Source: Stutzerimonas azotifigens DSM 17556
GTDB taxonomy: Bacteria; Pseudomonadota; Gammaproteobacteria; Pseudomonadales; Pseudomonadaceae
Assembly: GCF_000425625.1 (NCBI RefSeq)
Contig: NZ_KE384407.1
Coordinates: 107,396 to 171,395, forward strand
Direction: 5' to 3'
DNA length: 64,000 bases
The notes beneath the pieces were generated by a model, which worked only from the letters and a program-made list of their open reading frames with translations, had not been told where the DNA came from and made no database searches. The position numbers and the translations under genes are program-made. Below, in pieces: positions 17,881-28,204 of this stretch (the stretch's first letter is position 1; every line of letters starts with the position of its first letter).

Positions 17881-20661
17881 TCAGCCGAGGCGGGCGAGCA
17901 TTTCGCGCGCCTCCTGCTGCTGGCTGTCGCTACCCTCGCTCATCACCTCGTCGAGGATGTCGCGAGCGCCTTCCGAATCACCCATGTCGATGTAGGCCTT
18001 CGCCAGATCCAGCTTGGTCGCGGTCTCGTCGGCATCGGCGAGGAAGTCGAAATCGTCGTCGAGCGAATCCCCCGCGCCGCCGCCGATCGGCTGCGGGCTG
18101 GCGAGCGCCTCTTCGCTGGCCTGCGGGACGCTCGGCGCTTCCGGCTGGGCGGGCTCGGCAAGCGGCTCGTCGAGGGAAAGATCGAAGTCGTCGGGCAGGG
18201 AGCTGTCGGCCGTCTGGGCCTGCTCCTCGGGCAGCTCGAAACCGAAATCGTCAAGGTCGCTCGCGTTGCCGGCCGGCGTCTCGGACTCGGCCACCGTCGG
18301 CTCCTCGGCAGAGGGCATCGGCTCGTCGAACTGGAAGTCGAAATCGGCCAGCGGATCGACTTCTGCCGGAGTCGCCGAAGCCGGCTCGTCCATCAGATTG
18401 AAGTCGAAATCCGAGTCGGCCGGCGCCTCGGCAGCCGGCGTGTCGAGCGCGAGCGGTTCGTCGAAGGAGAACTCATCCATTCCGTCAGCCGTCGCATCGG
18501 CGATGGATTCCGCCGCCCCATCCGCCTCGGCGGCCGGGCGAGGCTCCTCATCCATACCGAAACCCAGGCTGTCCAGATCCAGGTCCAGATCGAACGCACC
18601 TTCCGCGCCCTGGGTGACCGGGGGCTGGACCGGCTCGTCATCGCCCAGGTCCAGATCGTCCAGGCTCAGATCGTCGAGACGCGGCGCCGCTGCCGCCGCA
18701 GCCACCCCGCCAGCCGTGGCCGCCGCCATGGCCGGGAACTTGGCCTTGAGCCCGTCGACACCCGCTCCGGCGCCGCCGATCTCGCGCAGCTCGGCCTCCT
18801 GCCGGGCGAAGCCCTCGCGGTCGCCGAGCTCGGCATAGACTTCCATGAGCTTCAGGCGCAGGTCGGTGCGCTGGGGCTCGTTGTTCAGCGCGTTCTGCAG
18901 CAGTTCCGCCGCCTGATTGAAACGGCCGTAGGCGATGTAGATGTCCGCCTCGGCGAGCGGGTCGTTGGACTGAGCGGTGACCGGTTGCTCCAGGGCTTCC
19001 TCGCGCTCTTCATCGGCCAGCGAATGGGTGTATGCCGGCGCGGTCGCCGCGGTACCGACCCCATAGCCGTTGAAATGCTCTTCGTTGTCCAGGCTCTCCT
19101 GCAGCTCGGCCTCTTTCATGGCATTGCGGCGCGACAAGGCCATGAGGCCGACCAGCAGCAACAGCAGCACACCGCCGCCGACCAGCCCGAGCATCACCGG
19201 ATTGGCCAACAGGGAGCCGACGAAGCCTTCGTCCTCCCTCTCGCTGGCCGCCGGCGTGGCAGGCTGCGTGGCGGGGCGCGGGGCCTGTGCCGCCGGAGCC
19301 GGCGTCTGGGCCGACGGGGTCGGCTGCGAAGCCGTGGAAGACGGCGCAGGGGCAGTCGCATTGCCCGCTTGCCCCGCATTTCCCGTTACAGGCGCGTCGG
19401 TAGCGGCGGGCTGGGACGCGTCACCGTTCCCAGCCCTTGCCGGCTCCCCCAACCCGGACTCCGGAGCCTCCGCCCCGGTTGCCGGCGCGGCATCCTGATC
19501 GTCCGCGGCGTCCGATCCGGCGGCGTCCGCACCCAGTTGCGCCTGCAGCCTGGCGAGCTGGTCGTCCTTCAGCGCCATCAGACGCTGCAGTTTTTCCAGT
19601 TGCCCCTGCAGATCCTGCATGCGGTCTCGCAGTTCGGCGTTTTCACGGCGGCTGGAGTCCAGGCTTTCCTGGGTCACCGCGAGCTTGTCGCTCAGGGCCT
19701 TGGTCGAGCCCTCGGCACCGCGATCGCTGCCGGATTCGGCATTGCCGTCGTTGGGTGCGACGAGCCGGAGGCTGTCGCCCGCCTCGCTCCGCGACGGCGA
19801 GGCGCCGGCCGCATTGCGCTGGGTGGCGTCGATCTGCCGGGCGCCTGCCACCGCACCGGTGCCCTGGCGCCAGGCGGCGTTCTGCTGAGCGACCTCGGCG
19901 ATCGCTTCGGCCTGGCTTCTCTGGCGAACCTGCTCGGCGGTGGGCATGCGCAACACCTGGCCGCTCAGCATGCGGTTGATGTTGCCGTCGATGAAGGCGT
20001 TCGGGTTCAGATCCTGGATGGCCAGCATGGCCTGGTGCACGCTGCCGCCCTGGCGATTGCGCTCGGCGATTTCCCACAGGGTATCGCGCGCGCTCGTGCG
20101 GTACTCGCCGCCGGCCGTGGTGCTGGCGGCCGTGCTGCCGGAGGCTGCACCGCCGGCGGTGGCCGCCGGGCGCTGGGCCGGCTGGGCCGCGGGTGCCTGA
20201 CGGGGCGCTGCCGGCGCGATGGGCAGCTGCGGCGCTGCGGCGGCCGCGGTCTCGGGCGAATAGAGCGGCGGATCCAGCAACAGGGTGTATTCGCGAAGCA
20301 GGCGACCGTTGGGCCACATGACTTCGACGAGGAAGTTCAGATAGGGCTCGCGAACCGGCTTGCTCGAGGTCACCTGGATGACGCTCTTGCCGTCAGGGCG
20401 AAGAACGGGGGTGAACTTGAGATCGGTGAGGAAATAAAGGCGGTCGACGCCCGCCTTGCTGAAGTCTTCGACGCTCGCCAGTGCCGGAACCACTTCGCCC
20501 GGCGCCAGCGACTTCGCATCCAAGAGTTCGATCTCGGCCACCAAGGGTTGATTCAGCGACGACTTGAGCGTGACTTCACCGAGCCCCAGCGCATGCGCCA
20601 TTTCGGTTGTCAACGCGGTGGCAGCCGCGATTGCCAGCACTAGATTGCGAACCCGAACCAT
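17881..20661 (-). CDS. fimV: FimV/HubP-type pilus assembly and polar hub protein
   Basis: This 926-aa inner-membrane protein organises the cell pole, binds peptidoglycan and supports type IV pilus function and twitching. It has a signal peptide (residues 1-24), the conserved FimV periplasmic domain (about 25-145), a LysM-type peptidoglycan-binding motif (about 187-244), a coiled coil around 330-375, one membrane segment near 482-508, a TPR-like stretch (about 575-630), and a long acidic Asp/Glu/Phe-repeat cytoplasmic tail ending in the FimV C-terminal motif. Its position between asd and truA matches P. aeruginosa. Confidence 0.95.
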   Translation of the reverse strand: MVRVRNLVLAIAAATALTTEMAHALGLGEVTLKSSLNQPLVAEIELLDAKSLAPGEVVPALASVEDFSKAGVDRLYFLTDLKFTPVLRPDGKSVIQVTSSKPVREPYLNFLVEVMWPNGRLLREYTLLLDPPLYSPETAAAAAPQLPIAPAAPRQAPAAQPAQRPAATAGGAASGSTAASTTAGGEYRTSARDTLWEIAERNRQGGSVHQAMLAIQDLNPNAFIDGNINRMLSGQVLRMPTAEQVRQRSQAEAIAEVAQQNAAWRQGTGAVAGARQIDATQRNAAGASPSRSEAGDSLRLVAPNDGNAESGSDRGAEGSTKALSDKLAVTQESLDSSRRENAELRDRMQDLQGQLEKLQRLMALKDDQLARLQAQLGADAAGSDAADDQDAAPATGAEAPESGLGEPARAGNGDASQPAATDAPVTGNAGQAGNATAPAPSSTASQPTPSAQTPAPAAQAPRPATQPATPAASEREDEGFVGSLLANPVMLGLVGGGVLLLLLVGLMALSRRNAMKEAELQESLDNEEHFNGYGVGTAATAPAYTHSLADEEREEALEQPVTAQSNDPLAEADIYIAYGRFNQAAELLQNALNNEPQRTDLRLKLMEVYAELGDREGFARQEAELREIGGAGAGVDGLKAKFPAMAAATAGGVAAAAAAPRLDDLSLDDLDLGDDEPVQPPVTQGAEGAFDLDLDLDSLGFGMDEEPRPAAEADGAAESIADATADGMDEFSFDEPLALDTPAAEAPADSDFDFNLMDEPASATPAEVDPLADFDFQFDEPMPSAEEPTVAESETPAGNASDLDDFGFELPEEQAQTADSSLPDDFDLSLDEPLAEPAQPEAPSVPQASEEALASPQPIGGGAGDSLDDDFDFLADADETATKLDLAKAYIDMGDSEGARDILDEVMSEGSDSQQQEAREMLARLG

Positions 20662-21068
20662 AGTGAAAATCCCTTGTTTATCTTCTTTCTCGAACTTCGA
20701 GGTTTATATCGCCGCCCCAGCCCGACGCGGGGTCCCCGCCGGCGATCAGCAAGAAACAATCCATTTCTAGAATAGTTCTTCAATAGTTCAGCAAGTATCT
20801 TTTACAGATAGTGTTTTATCAACAAGTCGCCTGGCCGCATGGCGCCCGCCGCCGCGCTTTTTGGCACATTATCAGACGCAATCCACAAATTGACCGCCAC
20901 CGGGCTCGGCGCCGGCGCCAAGAGCCGAAGTCCCCCGCATCAGCGACCCTCGCATACCGGAATGGCCCCTGGCGAAACACCGATCACGAATAAAAAAGAC
21001 CGCCATGCAGCATGGCGGTCTTCTGGTTTTCGGCAGCGGCTCGGTGTTCTTGACCCCAGCCGCCGACC
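20662..21068. other. Intergenic region between asd and fimV
   Basis: This 407-bp gap has no convincing gene. It contains the asd terminator at 20991-21022. A relatively AT-rich stretch at about 20660-20830 upstream of fimV must hold the fimV promoter. I could not fix a -35/-10 pair with confidence. Confidence 0.7.
20991..21022 (-). terminator. Rho-independent terminator of asd
   Basis: A 12-bp perfect stem (AAGACCGCCATG/CATGGCGGTCTT) with a 3-nt loop is followed on the minus strand by a run of Ts, 46 bp after the asd stop codon. Confidence 0.93.
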
Positions 21069-22181
21069 TCAGCGCTCGAGCAGAATCCGCAGCATGCGCC
21101 GCAGCGGCTCGGCGGCACCCCACAGCAGCTGGTCGCCGACGGTGAACGCGCCGAGATAGTGCGAGCCCATGTTCAGCTTGCGCAGGCGGCCGACCGGAAC
21201 GGTCAGCGTGCCGGTCACGGCGGTCGGGCTGAGCTGGTGGACGCTGTCCTCGCGGTGATTGGCCACCAGCTTCACCCAGGGGTTGTGCTGGCTGATCAGC
21301 CCTTCGACGTCCGAGATCGGCACGTCCTTGTTCAGCTTGATGGTCAGCGCCTGGCTGTGGCAACGCATGGCCCCGACGCGCACGCAGATGCCGTCGACCG
21401 GAATCGGGTTCTTGAAGCGGCCGAGGATCTTGTTGGTCTCGGCCTGGGCCTTCCATTCCTCGCGGCTCTGGCCGTTCGGCAGTTCCTTGTCGATGTAGGG
21501 GATCAGGCTGCCGGCCAGCGGCACGCCGAAATTGTCGACCGGGAAGCCTTCGCCGCGCTGGGTCTCGGCGACCTTGCGATCGATCTCCAGGATGGCGCTC
21601 GCCGGGTTGGCCAGGTCGTCGGCCACCGCCGCGTTGATCGCGCCCATCTGCTTGATCAGCTCGCGCATGTTCTGCGCGCCGGCGCCGGACGCCGCCTGGT
21701 AGGTCATGGCGCTCATCCACTCCACCAGCCCGGCCTCGAACAGGCCGCCCAGGCCCATCAGCATCAGGCTGACGGTGCAGTTGCCGCCGATGTAGTTGCG
21801 GGTCCCGGCGTCGAGCTGCTGGTCGATCACCCGGCGGTTGACCGGGTCGAGCACGATGACCGCGTCGTCGTGCATCCGCAGCGCCGAGGCCGCGTCGATC
21901 CAGTAGCCTTGCCAGCCAGCTTCGCGCAGTTTCGGGAAGACCTCGTTGGTGTAGTCGCCGCCCTGGCAGGTCAGGATCACGTCCAGACCTTTCAGCTCGT
22001 CAATGCTGTAGGCGTCTTTCAGCGCGGGAATGTCCTTGCCGATGTCCGGCGCCTGGCCGCCGACATTGGAGGTGGTGAAGAACACGGGCTCGATCAGGTC
22101 GAAGTCCCGTTCTTCCAGCATGCGCTGCATGAGCACGGAACCCACCATGCCCCGCCAACCGATCAGACCTACACGTTTCAT
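21069..22181 (-). CDS. asd: Aspartate-semialdehyde dehydrogenase
   Basis: A 370-aa cytoplasmic enzyme that reduces aspartyl phosphate to aspartate semialdehyde, the branch point to lysine, threonine, methionine and diaminopimelate. The NADP-binding start [13 protein letters not shown] and the catalytic cysteine in [10 protein letters not shown] are present. The ATG at 22181 gives the family length; a TTG two codons upstream is less likely. leuB precedes it with a 50-bp gap. Confidence 0.97.
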   Translation of the reverse strand: MKRVGLIGWRGMVGSVLMQRMLEERDFDLIEPVFFTTSNVGGQAPDIGKDIPALKDAYSIDELKGLDVILTCQGGDYTNEVFPKLREAGWQGYWIDAASALRMHDDAVIVLDPVNRRVIDQQLDAGTRNYIGGNCTVSLMLMGLGGLFEAGLVEWMSAMTYQAASGAGAQNMRELIKQMGAINAAVADDLANPASAILEIDRKVAETQRGEGFPVDNFGVPLAGSLIPYIDKELPNGQSREEWKAQAETNKILGRFKNPIPVDGICVRVGAMRCHSQALTIKLNKDVPISDVEGLISQHNPWVKLVANHREDSVHQLSPTAVTGTLTVPVGRLRKLNMGSHYLGAFTVGDQLLWGAAEPLRRMLRILLER

Positions 22182-22232
22182 CTGCAACTAACCTTCAGTG
22201 GGAGTGGCCCGCCCTGTTGGCGGGCAAAAAGC

Positions 22233-23315
22233 TTACAACGTCGCGAGCGCGGCGACCACCGCGTCGCCCATTTCGCGCGTACCGACCTTCCTGCAGCCTT
22301 CGGACCAGATGTCGCCGGTGCGCAGCCCCTGGTCGAGCACCTGGCCGACCGCCCGCTCGATGGCGCCGGCCGCAGCGCTCTGGCCGAAGCTGTAGCGCAG
22401 CATCATCGAGACCGAAAGGATGGTGGCCAGCGGGTTGGCAATGCCCTGCCCGGCGATGTCAGGCGCGGAGCCATGGCAGGGTTCGTACATGCCCTTGTTG
22501 TTGGCGTCGAGCGAGGCGGACGGCAGCATGCCGATCGAGCCGGTGAGCATGGAAGCCTGGTCCGACAGGATGTCGCCGAACATGTTGTCGGTGACGATCA
22601 CGTCGAACTGCTTGGGCGCGCGGACCAGCTGCATGGCGGCATTGTCGACGTACATGTGGCTGAGCTCGACGTCCGGATACTCACGGGCCACCTCCTCCAC
22701 CACTTCGCGCCACAGCTGGCTGGAGGCGAGCACGTTGGCCTTGTCCACCGAGCACAGCTTCTTCCCACGCACCCGCGCCATGTCGAAGCCGACCTTGGCG
22801 ATCCGGCGGATCTCGCCCTCGCTGTAGGGCAGCGTGTCGTAGGCCTGGCGCTCGCCGTTGTCCAGCTGGCGCTGGCCGCGCGGCGCGCCGAAATAAATGC
22901 CGCCGGTCAGTTCGCGGACGATGAGGATGTCCAGCCCCGAGACCACCTCGGGCTTGAGCGTCGAGGCGCCGGCGAGCTGCGGATACAGGGTCGCCGGGCG
23001 CAGGTTGCCGAACAGCCCCAGGGCGGAACGGATCTTCAGCAGGCCGCGCTCAGGGCGGATGTCACGCTCGATCCTGTCCCATTTCGGGCCGCCGACCGCG
23101 CCCAGCAGCACGGCATCGGCCGCCTGCGCCCGCGCCAGCGTCTCGTCGGCCAGCGGCAAGCCGTGCCTGTCGATGGCCGCGCCGCCGATGACGTCTTCGG
23201 TCAGCTCGAAGCCCAGCCCGAAGTTGTCGTTCACCGACTCCAGGACCTTGACCGCCTCGGCCACGATTTCAGGGCCGATGCCGTCGCCCGGGAGAATCAG
23301 AATCTGCTTGCTCAT
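22233..23315 (-). CDS. leuB: 3-isopropylmalate dehydrogenase
   Basis: A 360-aa enzyme that oxidatively decarboxylates 3-isopropylmalate in leucine synthesis. The [10 protein letters not shown] start, the ELTGGIYFG substrate region and [12 protein letters not shown] near residue 276 are family hallmarks. It belongs to the minus-strand leuC-leuD-methyltransferase-leuB-asd series. Confidence 0.97.
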   Translation of the reverse strand: MSKQILILPGDGIGPEIVAEAVKVLESVNDNFGLGFELTEDVIGGAAIDRHGLPLADETLARAQAADAVLLGAVGGPKWDRIERDIRPERGLLKIRSALGLFGNLRPATLYPQLAGASTLKPEVVSGLDILIVRELTGGIYFGAPRGQRQLDNGERQAYDTLPYSEGEIRRIAKVGFDMARVRGKKLCSVDKANVLASSQLWREVVEEVAREYPDVELSHMYVDNAAMQLVRAPKQFDVIVTDNMFGDILSDQASMLTGSIGMLPSASLDANNKGMYEPCHGSAPDIAGQGIANPLATILSVSMMLRYSFGQSAAAGAIERAVGQVLDQGLRTGDIWSEGCRKVGTREMGDAVVAALATL

Positions 23316-23351
23316 GCTTGCCCCTTGTCGGGCGCCATACGCGCCACCTGT

Positions 23352-24110
23352 CTAGCGCCGGGCCCAGATGACCACCACGTCGGTGGAAAAGGAACCCTCG
23401 GCATCGATTTCGAAATAATCGCGGACCTCTTCGCTGGCTGCGGTCTGCAGCGCGCGGATGGCCTCGCGGAACGGCTGGGGCGTGCGCATGCGCTCGACCC
23501 AGGAGGAAAATTCCAGACGCAGCCGCTGGCAGGCATGGCGCTCGACCTGCAGGCCGGCGTCGCCCAGTTGCCGCAGCCATTCGGCGACGCTGTAGTCGCG
23601 CACGTGGCTGGCATCGCGCAGCAGCTCCACCGTCTGCAGGTGCGTGTCGAGCAGCGGCAGCCCCGGCGCGACCACGTCGATGATCGCGACCCGGCCGCTC
23701 GGCGCCAGGACCCGGCGCGCCTCGCGCAGCGCACGCCCCAGATCGCTCCAGTGATGAGCGGAATAACGGCTGAAGACGAAGTCGAAGCGGCCGTCGGGAA
23801 ACGGCAACGCCTCGACCGCGCCCTGCTCGGTGCGGACGTTGCCCAGCCCGCGCTCGCGCGCGGCGGCCGCCACCACCTCCAGCATCCCGGCCGAAAGGTC
23901 GTAGGCCACGACCTCCCCGGCATGCGGCGCGACCTGGAAGCTGACGTGCCCGGCGCCGCAGCCCAGGTCGAGCACCCGGGCATCCGCGCGGCCGGCCAGC
24001 GCCTCCTTCAGGGCGGCGAATTCGGCCCCCTGGGCATGCACGGCGCTGGTGAGGTAGGCAGCGGCCTGCTCGCCGAACTGGCGCTGGACGACCTGCTGGT
24101 GCTCGCTCAT
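23352..24110 (-). CDS. Class I SAM-dependent methyltransferase
   Basis: A 252-aa Methyltransf_11/UbiE-like enzyme. Motif I is VLDLGCGAGHVSF near residue 46, followed by VVAYDLSAGML and the acidic segment FDFVFSRYSAHHW. The substrate is not evident; the UbiE-like pattern does not prove a role in quinone synthesis. It lies between leuD and leuB, where Pseudomonas genomes also carry a methyltransferase gene, so it probably shares the leu transcript. Confidence 0.88.
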   Translation of the reverse strand: MSEHQQVVQRQFGEQAAAYLTSAVHAQGAEFAALKEALAGRADARVLDLGCGAGHVSFQVAPHAGEVVAYDLSAGMLEVVAAAARERGLGNVRTEQGAVEALPFPDGRFDFVFSRYSAHHWSDLGRALREARRVLAPSGRVAIIDVVAPGLPLLDTHLQTVELLRDASHVRDYSVAEWLRQLGDAGLQVERHACQRLRLEFSSWVERMRTPQPFREAIRALQTAASEEVRDYFEIDAEGSFSTDVVVIWARR

Positions 24111-24121
24111 GGCTCGGCCGC

Positions 24122-24769
24122 CTACCGGATCGCGCCGAAGAGCCAGGGCTGGCTCTGGCGATGACGGGCCTCGAAAGCCTCGATCGCTTCGGCGTCCTGC
24201 AGCGTCAGGCCGATGTCGTCGAGCCCGTTGAGCAGGCAGTGCTTGCGGAAGGCATCCACCTCGAAGCGGTACTGCACGCCGTCCGGCCGGGTCACGGTCT
24301 GCGCGTCGAGGTCGACGGTCAGCTGGTAGCCCTCGCTGGCTTCGGTCTGGCGGAACAGCTCGTCGACCTCCTGCTCGGCGAGCACGATCGGCAGCAGGCC
24401 GTTCTTGAAGCTGTTGTTGTAGAAGATGTCGGCGAAGCTCGGCGCGATGACCGCACGGAAACCGTACTCGTCCAGCGCCCAGGGCGCGTGCTCGCGCGAG
24501 GAACCGCAGCCGAAGTTCTCGCGCGCCAGCAGCACGCTGGCGTCGTGGTAGCGCGGGAAGTTGAGCACGAAATCCGGGTTGATCGGCCGGGCGCTGTTGT
24601 CCTGCCCGGGCTGGCCGACGTCGAGGTAACGCCATTCGTCGAACAGGTTGGGGCCGAAGCCGCTGCGCTTGATCGACTTGAGGAACTGCTTGGGAATGAT
24701 CTGATCGGTGTCGACGTTGGCCCGATCGAGCGGGCAGACCAGGCCGGTGTGCTGAGTGAAAGCCTTCAT
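24122..24769 (-). CDS. leuD: 3-isopropylmalate dehydratase small subunit
   Basis: A 215-aa partner of LeuC that forms the isomerase converting 2- to 3-isopropylmalate. [13 protein letters not shown] near the N-terminus and [15 protein letters not shown] near residue 85 are diagnostic. Its ATG overlaps the leuC stop codon as ATGA, consistent with equal subunit synthesis. Confidence 0.97.
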   Translation of the reverse strand: MKAFTQHTGLVCPLDRANVDTDQIIPKQFLKSIKRSGFGPNLFDEWRYLDVGQPGQDNSARPINPDFVLNFPRYHDASVLLARENFGCGSSREHAPWALDEYGFRAVIAPSFADIFYNNSFKNGLLPIVLAEQEVDELFRQTEASEGYQLTVDLDAQTVTRPDGVQYRFEVDAFRKHCLLNGLDDIGLTLQDAEAIEAFEARHRQSQPWLFGAIR

Positions 24770-26205
24770 TGCTGCGCGCCCCCGTTGAGCAGTTCGCGTA
24801 CGTCGACGAAATGACCGGTCACCGCCGCCGCGGCGGCCATCGCCGGGCTGACCAGGTGCGTGCGCCCACCGGCGCCCTGGCGGCCTTCGAAGTTGCGGTT
24901 CGAAGTGGAGGCGCAGTGCTCGCCGCTGCCGAGCTTGTCCGGGTTCATCGCCAGGCACATGGAGCAGCCCGGCTCGCGCCATTCGAAGCCCGCCTCGAGG
25001 AAGATGCGGTCCAGGCCCTCGGCCTCGGCCTGCTGCTTCACCAGGCCGGAGCCCGGCACCACCATCGCCTGCTTGACGTTGGCGGCCACCTTGCGGCCCC
25101 TGGCCACTTCGGCGGCGGCACGCAGGTCCTCGATGCGCGAATTGGTGCAGGAGCCGATGAACACGCGGTCGAGCCTGATCTCGGTGATCGGCTGGTTGGC
25201 CTGCAGGCCCATGTACTTCAGCGCGCGCTCGATGGAGCCGCGCTTGATCGGATCGGCCTCGACCGCCGGGTCCGGCACACGCTGGTCGACCGGCAGCACC
25301 ATTTCCGGCGAGGTGCCCCAGCTGACCTGCGGCTTGATCTGGCTGGCGTCGAGCTCGATCACGGTGTCGAACACCGCGTCCGGGTCGGACACCAGGCCCT
25401 TCCACAGCGCCACGGCCTTTTCCCAGTCGGCGCCCTTGGGCGCGAACGGGCGGCCCTCGACGTAGGCGATGGTCTTCTCGTCCACCGCCACCATGCCGAC
25501 CCGCGCACCGGCCTCGATGGCCATGTTGCACAGGGTCATGCGACCTTCCATCGACAGGTCGCGGATGGCGCTGCCGGCGAACTCCAGCGCATGCCCGGTG
25601 CCGCCGGCGGTGCCGATCCGGCCGATCACCGCGAGCACGATGTCCTTGGCGGTCACGCCGAACGGCAACTGGCCTTCGACGCGCACCTGCATGTTCTTCA
25701 TCTTCTTGGCCACCAGGCACTGGGTGGCGAGCACGTGCTCGACTTCCGAGGTGCCGATGCCGTGCGCCAGCGCACCGAAGGCGCCATGGGTCGATGTGTG
25801 CGAGTCGCCGCAGACCACAGTCATGCCCGGCAGGGTCGCGCCCTGCTCCGGGCCGATCACGTGGACGATGCCCTGGCGCACGTCGTTCATCTTGAACTCG
25901 AGGATGCCGAAGTCGTCGCAGTTCTCGTCCAGCGTCTGCACCTGCAGGCGCGAGACCTCGTCGGCGATCTGCTCGATGCCGCCCTTGCGCTCGCTGGCGG
26001 TGGTGGGCACGTTGTGGTCCGGCGTAGCGATGTTGGCGTCGATCCGCCACGGCTTGCGCCCGGCCAGGCGCAGGCCTTCGAAGGCCTGCGGCGAAGTCAC
26101 TTCGTGCAGGATGTGCCGGTCGATGTAGATCAGCGACGAACCGTCGTCGCGGCGCTTGACCTCGTGCATCTCCCAGAGCTTGTCGTAGAGCGTCTTGCCA
26201 GCCAT
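24766..26205 (-). CDS. leuC: 3-isopropylmalate dehydratase large subunit
   Basis: A 479-aa aconitase-family protein carrying the [4Fe-4S] cluster. The cysteine motifs [10 protein letters not shown] and [11 protein letters not shown] and the [13 protein letters not shown] segment are intact. It is the first gene of the leuCD unit and is divergent from a LysR-type regulator gene, as in P. aeruginosa. Confidence 0.97.
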   Translation of the reverse strand: MAGKTLYDKLWEMHEVKRRDDGSSLIYIDRHILHEVTSPQAFEGLRLAGRKPWRIDANIATPDHNVPTTASERKGGIEQIADEVSRLQVQTLDENCDDFGILEFKMNDVRQGIVHVIGPEQGATLPGMTVVCGDSHTSTHGAFGALAHGIGTSEVEHVLATQCLVAKKMKNMQVRVEGQLPFGVTAKDIVLAVIGRIGTAGGTGHALEFAGSAIRDLSMEGRMTLCNMAIEAGARVGMVAVDEKTIAYVEGRPFAPKGADWEKAVALWKGLVSDPDAVFDTVIELDASQIKPQVSWGTSPEMVLPVDQRVPDPAVEADPIKRGSIERALKYMGLQANQPITEIRLDRVFIGSCTNSRIEDLRAAAEVARGRKVAANVKQAMVVPGSGLVKQQAEAEGLDRIFLEAGFEWREPGCSMCLAMNPDKLGSGEHCASTSNRNFEGRQGAGGRTHLVSPAMAAAAAVTGHFVDVRELLNGGAQQ

Positions 26206-26344
26206 CGGACTTTCCTCATCGTGGGCGCGCAGCGGTCATGGCCCCTGCGCTTGTGGGGGCAATCCTAGGGCGCCCACGCGGATTACTCAAATTCATATTT
26301 TTCATTCAGCGCATTCCAAACAGGAATTCGGATTAGACTAGGCC

Positions 26345-26366
26345 GTAGGGTGGGCTTCAGCCCACC
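26345..26366. repeat. GTAGGGTGGGCTTCAGCCCACC-type hairpin repeat
   Basis: GGGTGGGCT-TC-AGCCCACC forms a near-perfect inverted repeat in the leuC/LysR intergenic space. Related copies occur near 46176, 46387 and 46691, so it is an interspersed palindromic element. Confidence 0.6.
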
Positions 26367-26469
26367 AGAATGCGCCGTCCGGCACGCGTTGGACTGGCGC
26401 GGAACCCGGCCCAGCCTATCCTCTGCGCCCTTCACGCCCCTGCGTTTTCATGCCTCCGGAAACACGTAC

Positions 26470-27351
26470 ATGGATCTCGCCAGCCTCAACGCCTTCATTG
26501 CCGTCGCCGAGACCGGCAGCTTCTCGCTCGCCGGCGAGCGCCTGCACCTGACCCAGCCGGCGGTGAGCAAGCGCATCGCCGCACTGGAGCAGCAGCTGGA
26601 CGTACGCCTGTTCGACCGGCTGGGGCGCGAGATCGGCCTCACCGAAGCCGGCCGCGCCCTGCTGCCGCGCGCCTACCGGATTCTCGCCGAGCTGGACGAC
26701 ACCCGCCGCGCGCTGAGCAACCTCACCGGCGTGGTCAGCGGCCGCCTGAGCCTGGCCACCAGTCATCACATCGGCCTGCATCGGCTACCGCCGGTGCTGC
26801 GTGCGTTCACCCGCGAGCACCCGCAGGTCAGCCTGGACATCCGCTTTCTCGATTCCGAGGTCGCCTACGAGGAAGTCCTGCACGGCCGCGCCGAGCTGGC
26901 GGTGATCACCCTGGCGCCGGAGACCGCGGCGCCGGTGCAAGCGGTCGAGGTGTGGGACGACCCGCTGGCTTTCGTCACCGCGCCGGAGCACCCGCTGGCA
27001 CGCAACGGCCGGGTGACGCTCGCCGACATCGCCCGCTACCCGGCGGTGTTCCCGGGCGGCAACACCTTCACCCATCACATCGTGCGCGCGCTGTTCGAGC
27101 GCGAGGGGCTGACGCCGAACATCGCCATGAGCACCAACTATATGGAGACCATCAAGATGATGGTCTCCATCGGCATCGCCTGGAGCGTGCTGCCGCGCAC
27201 CCTGCTCGACGACCAGGTGCTGGCCCTGCCGCTGCCGGGCGCGCGCCTGCACCGCTCGCTCGGCTACATCCTGCATACCGAGCGGACGCTCTCCAACGCG
27301 GCCCGCGCCTTCATGGCCCTGCTGGAGGCCGCGGGCGACCGGGCAAATTGA
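26470..27351 (+). CDS. LysR-family transcriptional regulator
   Basis: A 293-aa regulator with an N-terminal winged helix-turn-helix (MDLASLNAFIAVAETGSF, then TQPAVSKRIAALEQQL at about residues 30-45) and a C-terminal type 2 periplasmic-binding effector domain. The ATG at 26470 gives the canonical LysR start. It is divergent from leuCD and is the likely regulator of leu genes or of itself; the effector is unknown. The 264-bp intergenic region has an AT-rich patch at about 26280-26330, where the promoters probably lie. Confidence 0.92.
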   Translation: MDLASLNAFIAVAETGSFSLAGERLHLTQPAVSKRIAALEQQLDVRLFDRLGREIGLTEAGRALLPRAYRILAELDDTRRALSNLTGVVSGRLSLATSHHIGLHRLPPVLRAFTREHPQVSLDIRFLDSEVAYEEVLHGRAELAVITLAPETAAPVQAVEVWDDPLAFVTAPEHPLARNGRVTLADIARYPAVFPGGNTFTHHIVRALFEREGLTPNIAMSTNYMETIKMMVSIGIAWSVLPRTLLDDQVLALPLPGARLHRSLGYILHTERTLSNAARAFMALLEAAGDRAN

Positions 27352-27544
27352 AAAAACGACCTATGCGGGCACAAACGCCCTGAAGGCTGGAGGGCGCCCC
27401 CTCAACTCCATTCAAGTCAAATTTTTGGCAAAAAACCACCTCAGCCACACCTTTCCCCGCAGCTCGAAGCCCCTCTCCGTCCAGCCTTCCAGCCGAAAGC
27501 ATCGCCCTGAGGGCGGGCCTCCCACAAAAGCGGCATGGCCCCGC

Positions 27545-27580
27545 GGAATTCTGTGGGAGCCGCGCCCTCGCGGCGCAGGC
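27545..27580. repeat. REP-type element (GTGGGAGCCGCG family)
   Basis: GTGGGAGCCGCGCCCTCGCGGC is typical of pseudomonad REP sequences, with an imperfect GCCGCG/CGCGGC hairpin. It lies in the 277-bp gap between the LysR gene and ibpA. Confidence 0.55.
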
Positions 27581-27592
27581 CTGCCGAAAACC

Positions 27593-27619
27593 AAAAGGGG
27601 CGTCCTTCGACGCCCCTTT
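27593..27619 (-). terminator. Terminator of ibpA (possibly bidirectional)
   Basis: An 11-bp perfect stem AAAGGGGCGTC/GACGCCCCTTT with a 4-nt loop lies 10 bp past the ibpA stop and ends in TTTT on the minus strand. The LysR gene on the plus strand ends in the same gap, so it may serve both. Confidence 0.85.
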
Positions 27620-27628
27620 CGTTCTGGA

Positions 27629-28075
27629 TTACCCTTCCAGCGCAGGTCGCTCAGTGCTGGCGATCGGGATGCGCTTGGGTTTGGCTTCTTCCGGCACTTC
27701 GCGGACCAGGTCGATGTTCAGCAGGCCGTTGTTCAGCGCGGCGCCGCGAACCTCGATGTGGTCGGCCAGGCGGAACGACAGCTTGAAGGCGCGCTGGGCG
27801 ATGCCCTGGTGCAGATAGGTCACGTTGTCCGCGCCGTTCTCGCGCTTGCCGCCGCTGATGGTCAGCACGCCGCGCTCGACCTGCAGTTCGAGGTCGCTAT
27901 CTTGGAAGCCGGCCGCGGCTACCACGATGCGGTAGCGGTCGTCGCCATGCTTCTCGACGTTGTAGGGCGGGTACGACGTGCCGGCCTCGTTGCGCAGGGC
28001 CGACTCGAACAGGTCATTGAACCGGTCGAAACCGATCGACTGACGAAACAGCGGAGCCATGGAAAAACTGGTCAT
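27629..28075 (-). CDS. ibpA: Small heat-shock protein (Hsp20/IbpA)
   Basis: A 148-aa ATP-independent holdase that binds unfolding proteins at high temperature. It has the IbpA N-terminus with FDRFNDLFE, an alpha-crystallin domain at about 35-130, and a C-terminal KRIPI, the I-x-I-type motif needed for oligomer contacts. The ATG at 28075 is preceded by AGGAG at 28084-28088. Upstream are a sigma32-like promoter and a ROSE-type leader that could hide this ribosome binding site at low temperature. Confidence 0.95.
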   Translation of the reverse strand: MTSFSMAPLFRQSIGFDRFNDLFESALRNEAGTSYPPYNVEKHGDDRYRIVVAAAGFQDSDLELQVERGVLTISGGKRENGADNVTYLHQGIAQRAFKLSFRLADHIEVRGAALNNGLLNIDLVREVPEEAKPKRIPIASTERPALEG

Positions 28076-28140
28076 GATGCGTTCTCCTGAATATCAGCGA
28101 GTTGATGCTTCGCGGGACCCGACTTCGGCATCCCGCAAGG
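28076..28140 (-). ncRNA. ROSE-type RNA thermometer in the ibpA leader
   Basis: In the minus-strand leader, UCGCU (28100-28096) can pair with the AGGA of the Shine-Dalgarno (28088-28085) leaving a bulged G, exactly the UYGCU pattern that defines ROSE elements. Flanking CUGA/UCAG pairs extend the helix. A second hairpin with a GCGGGA/TCCCGC stem (28112-28117 with 28131-28136) lies upstream. ROSE elements repress small heat-shock genes at low temperature and melt on heating. Confidence 0.75.
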
Positions 28141-28142
28141 GC

Positions 28143-28171
28143 TAGATGTGGACGCACGGAACGCTTTCAAG
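28143..28171 (-). promoter_or_regulatory. Sigma32-like promoter of ibpA
   Basis: On the minus strand CTTGAAA (28171-28165) and CCACATCT (28151-28144) are separated by 13 bp, close to the sigma32 consensus CTTGAAA-n13-CCCCATnT. The promoter overlaps the leader of the divergent SDR gene. Confidence 0.7.
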
Positions 28172-28204
28172 ACCCTCCAACAAAAAAATTCGAGGCACAG
28201 AACC

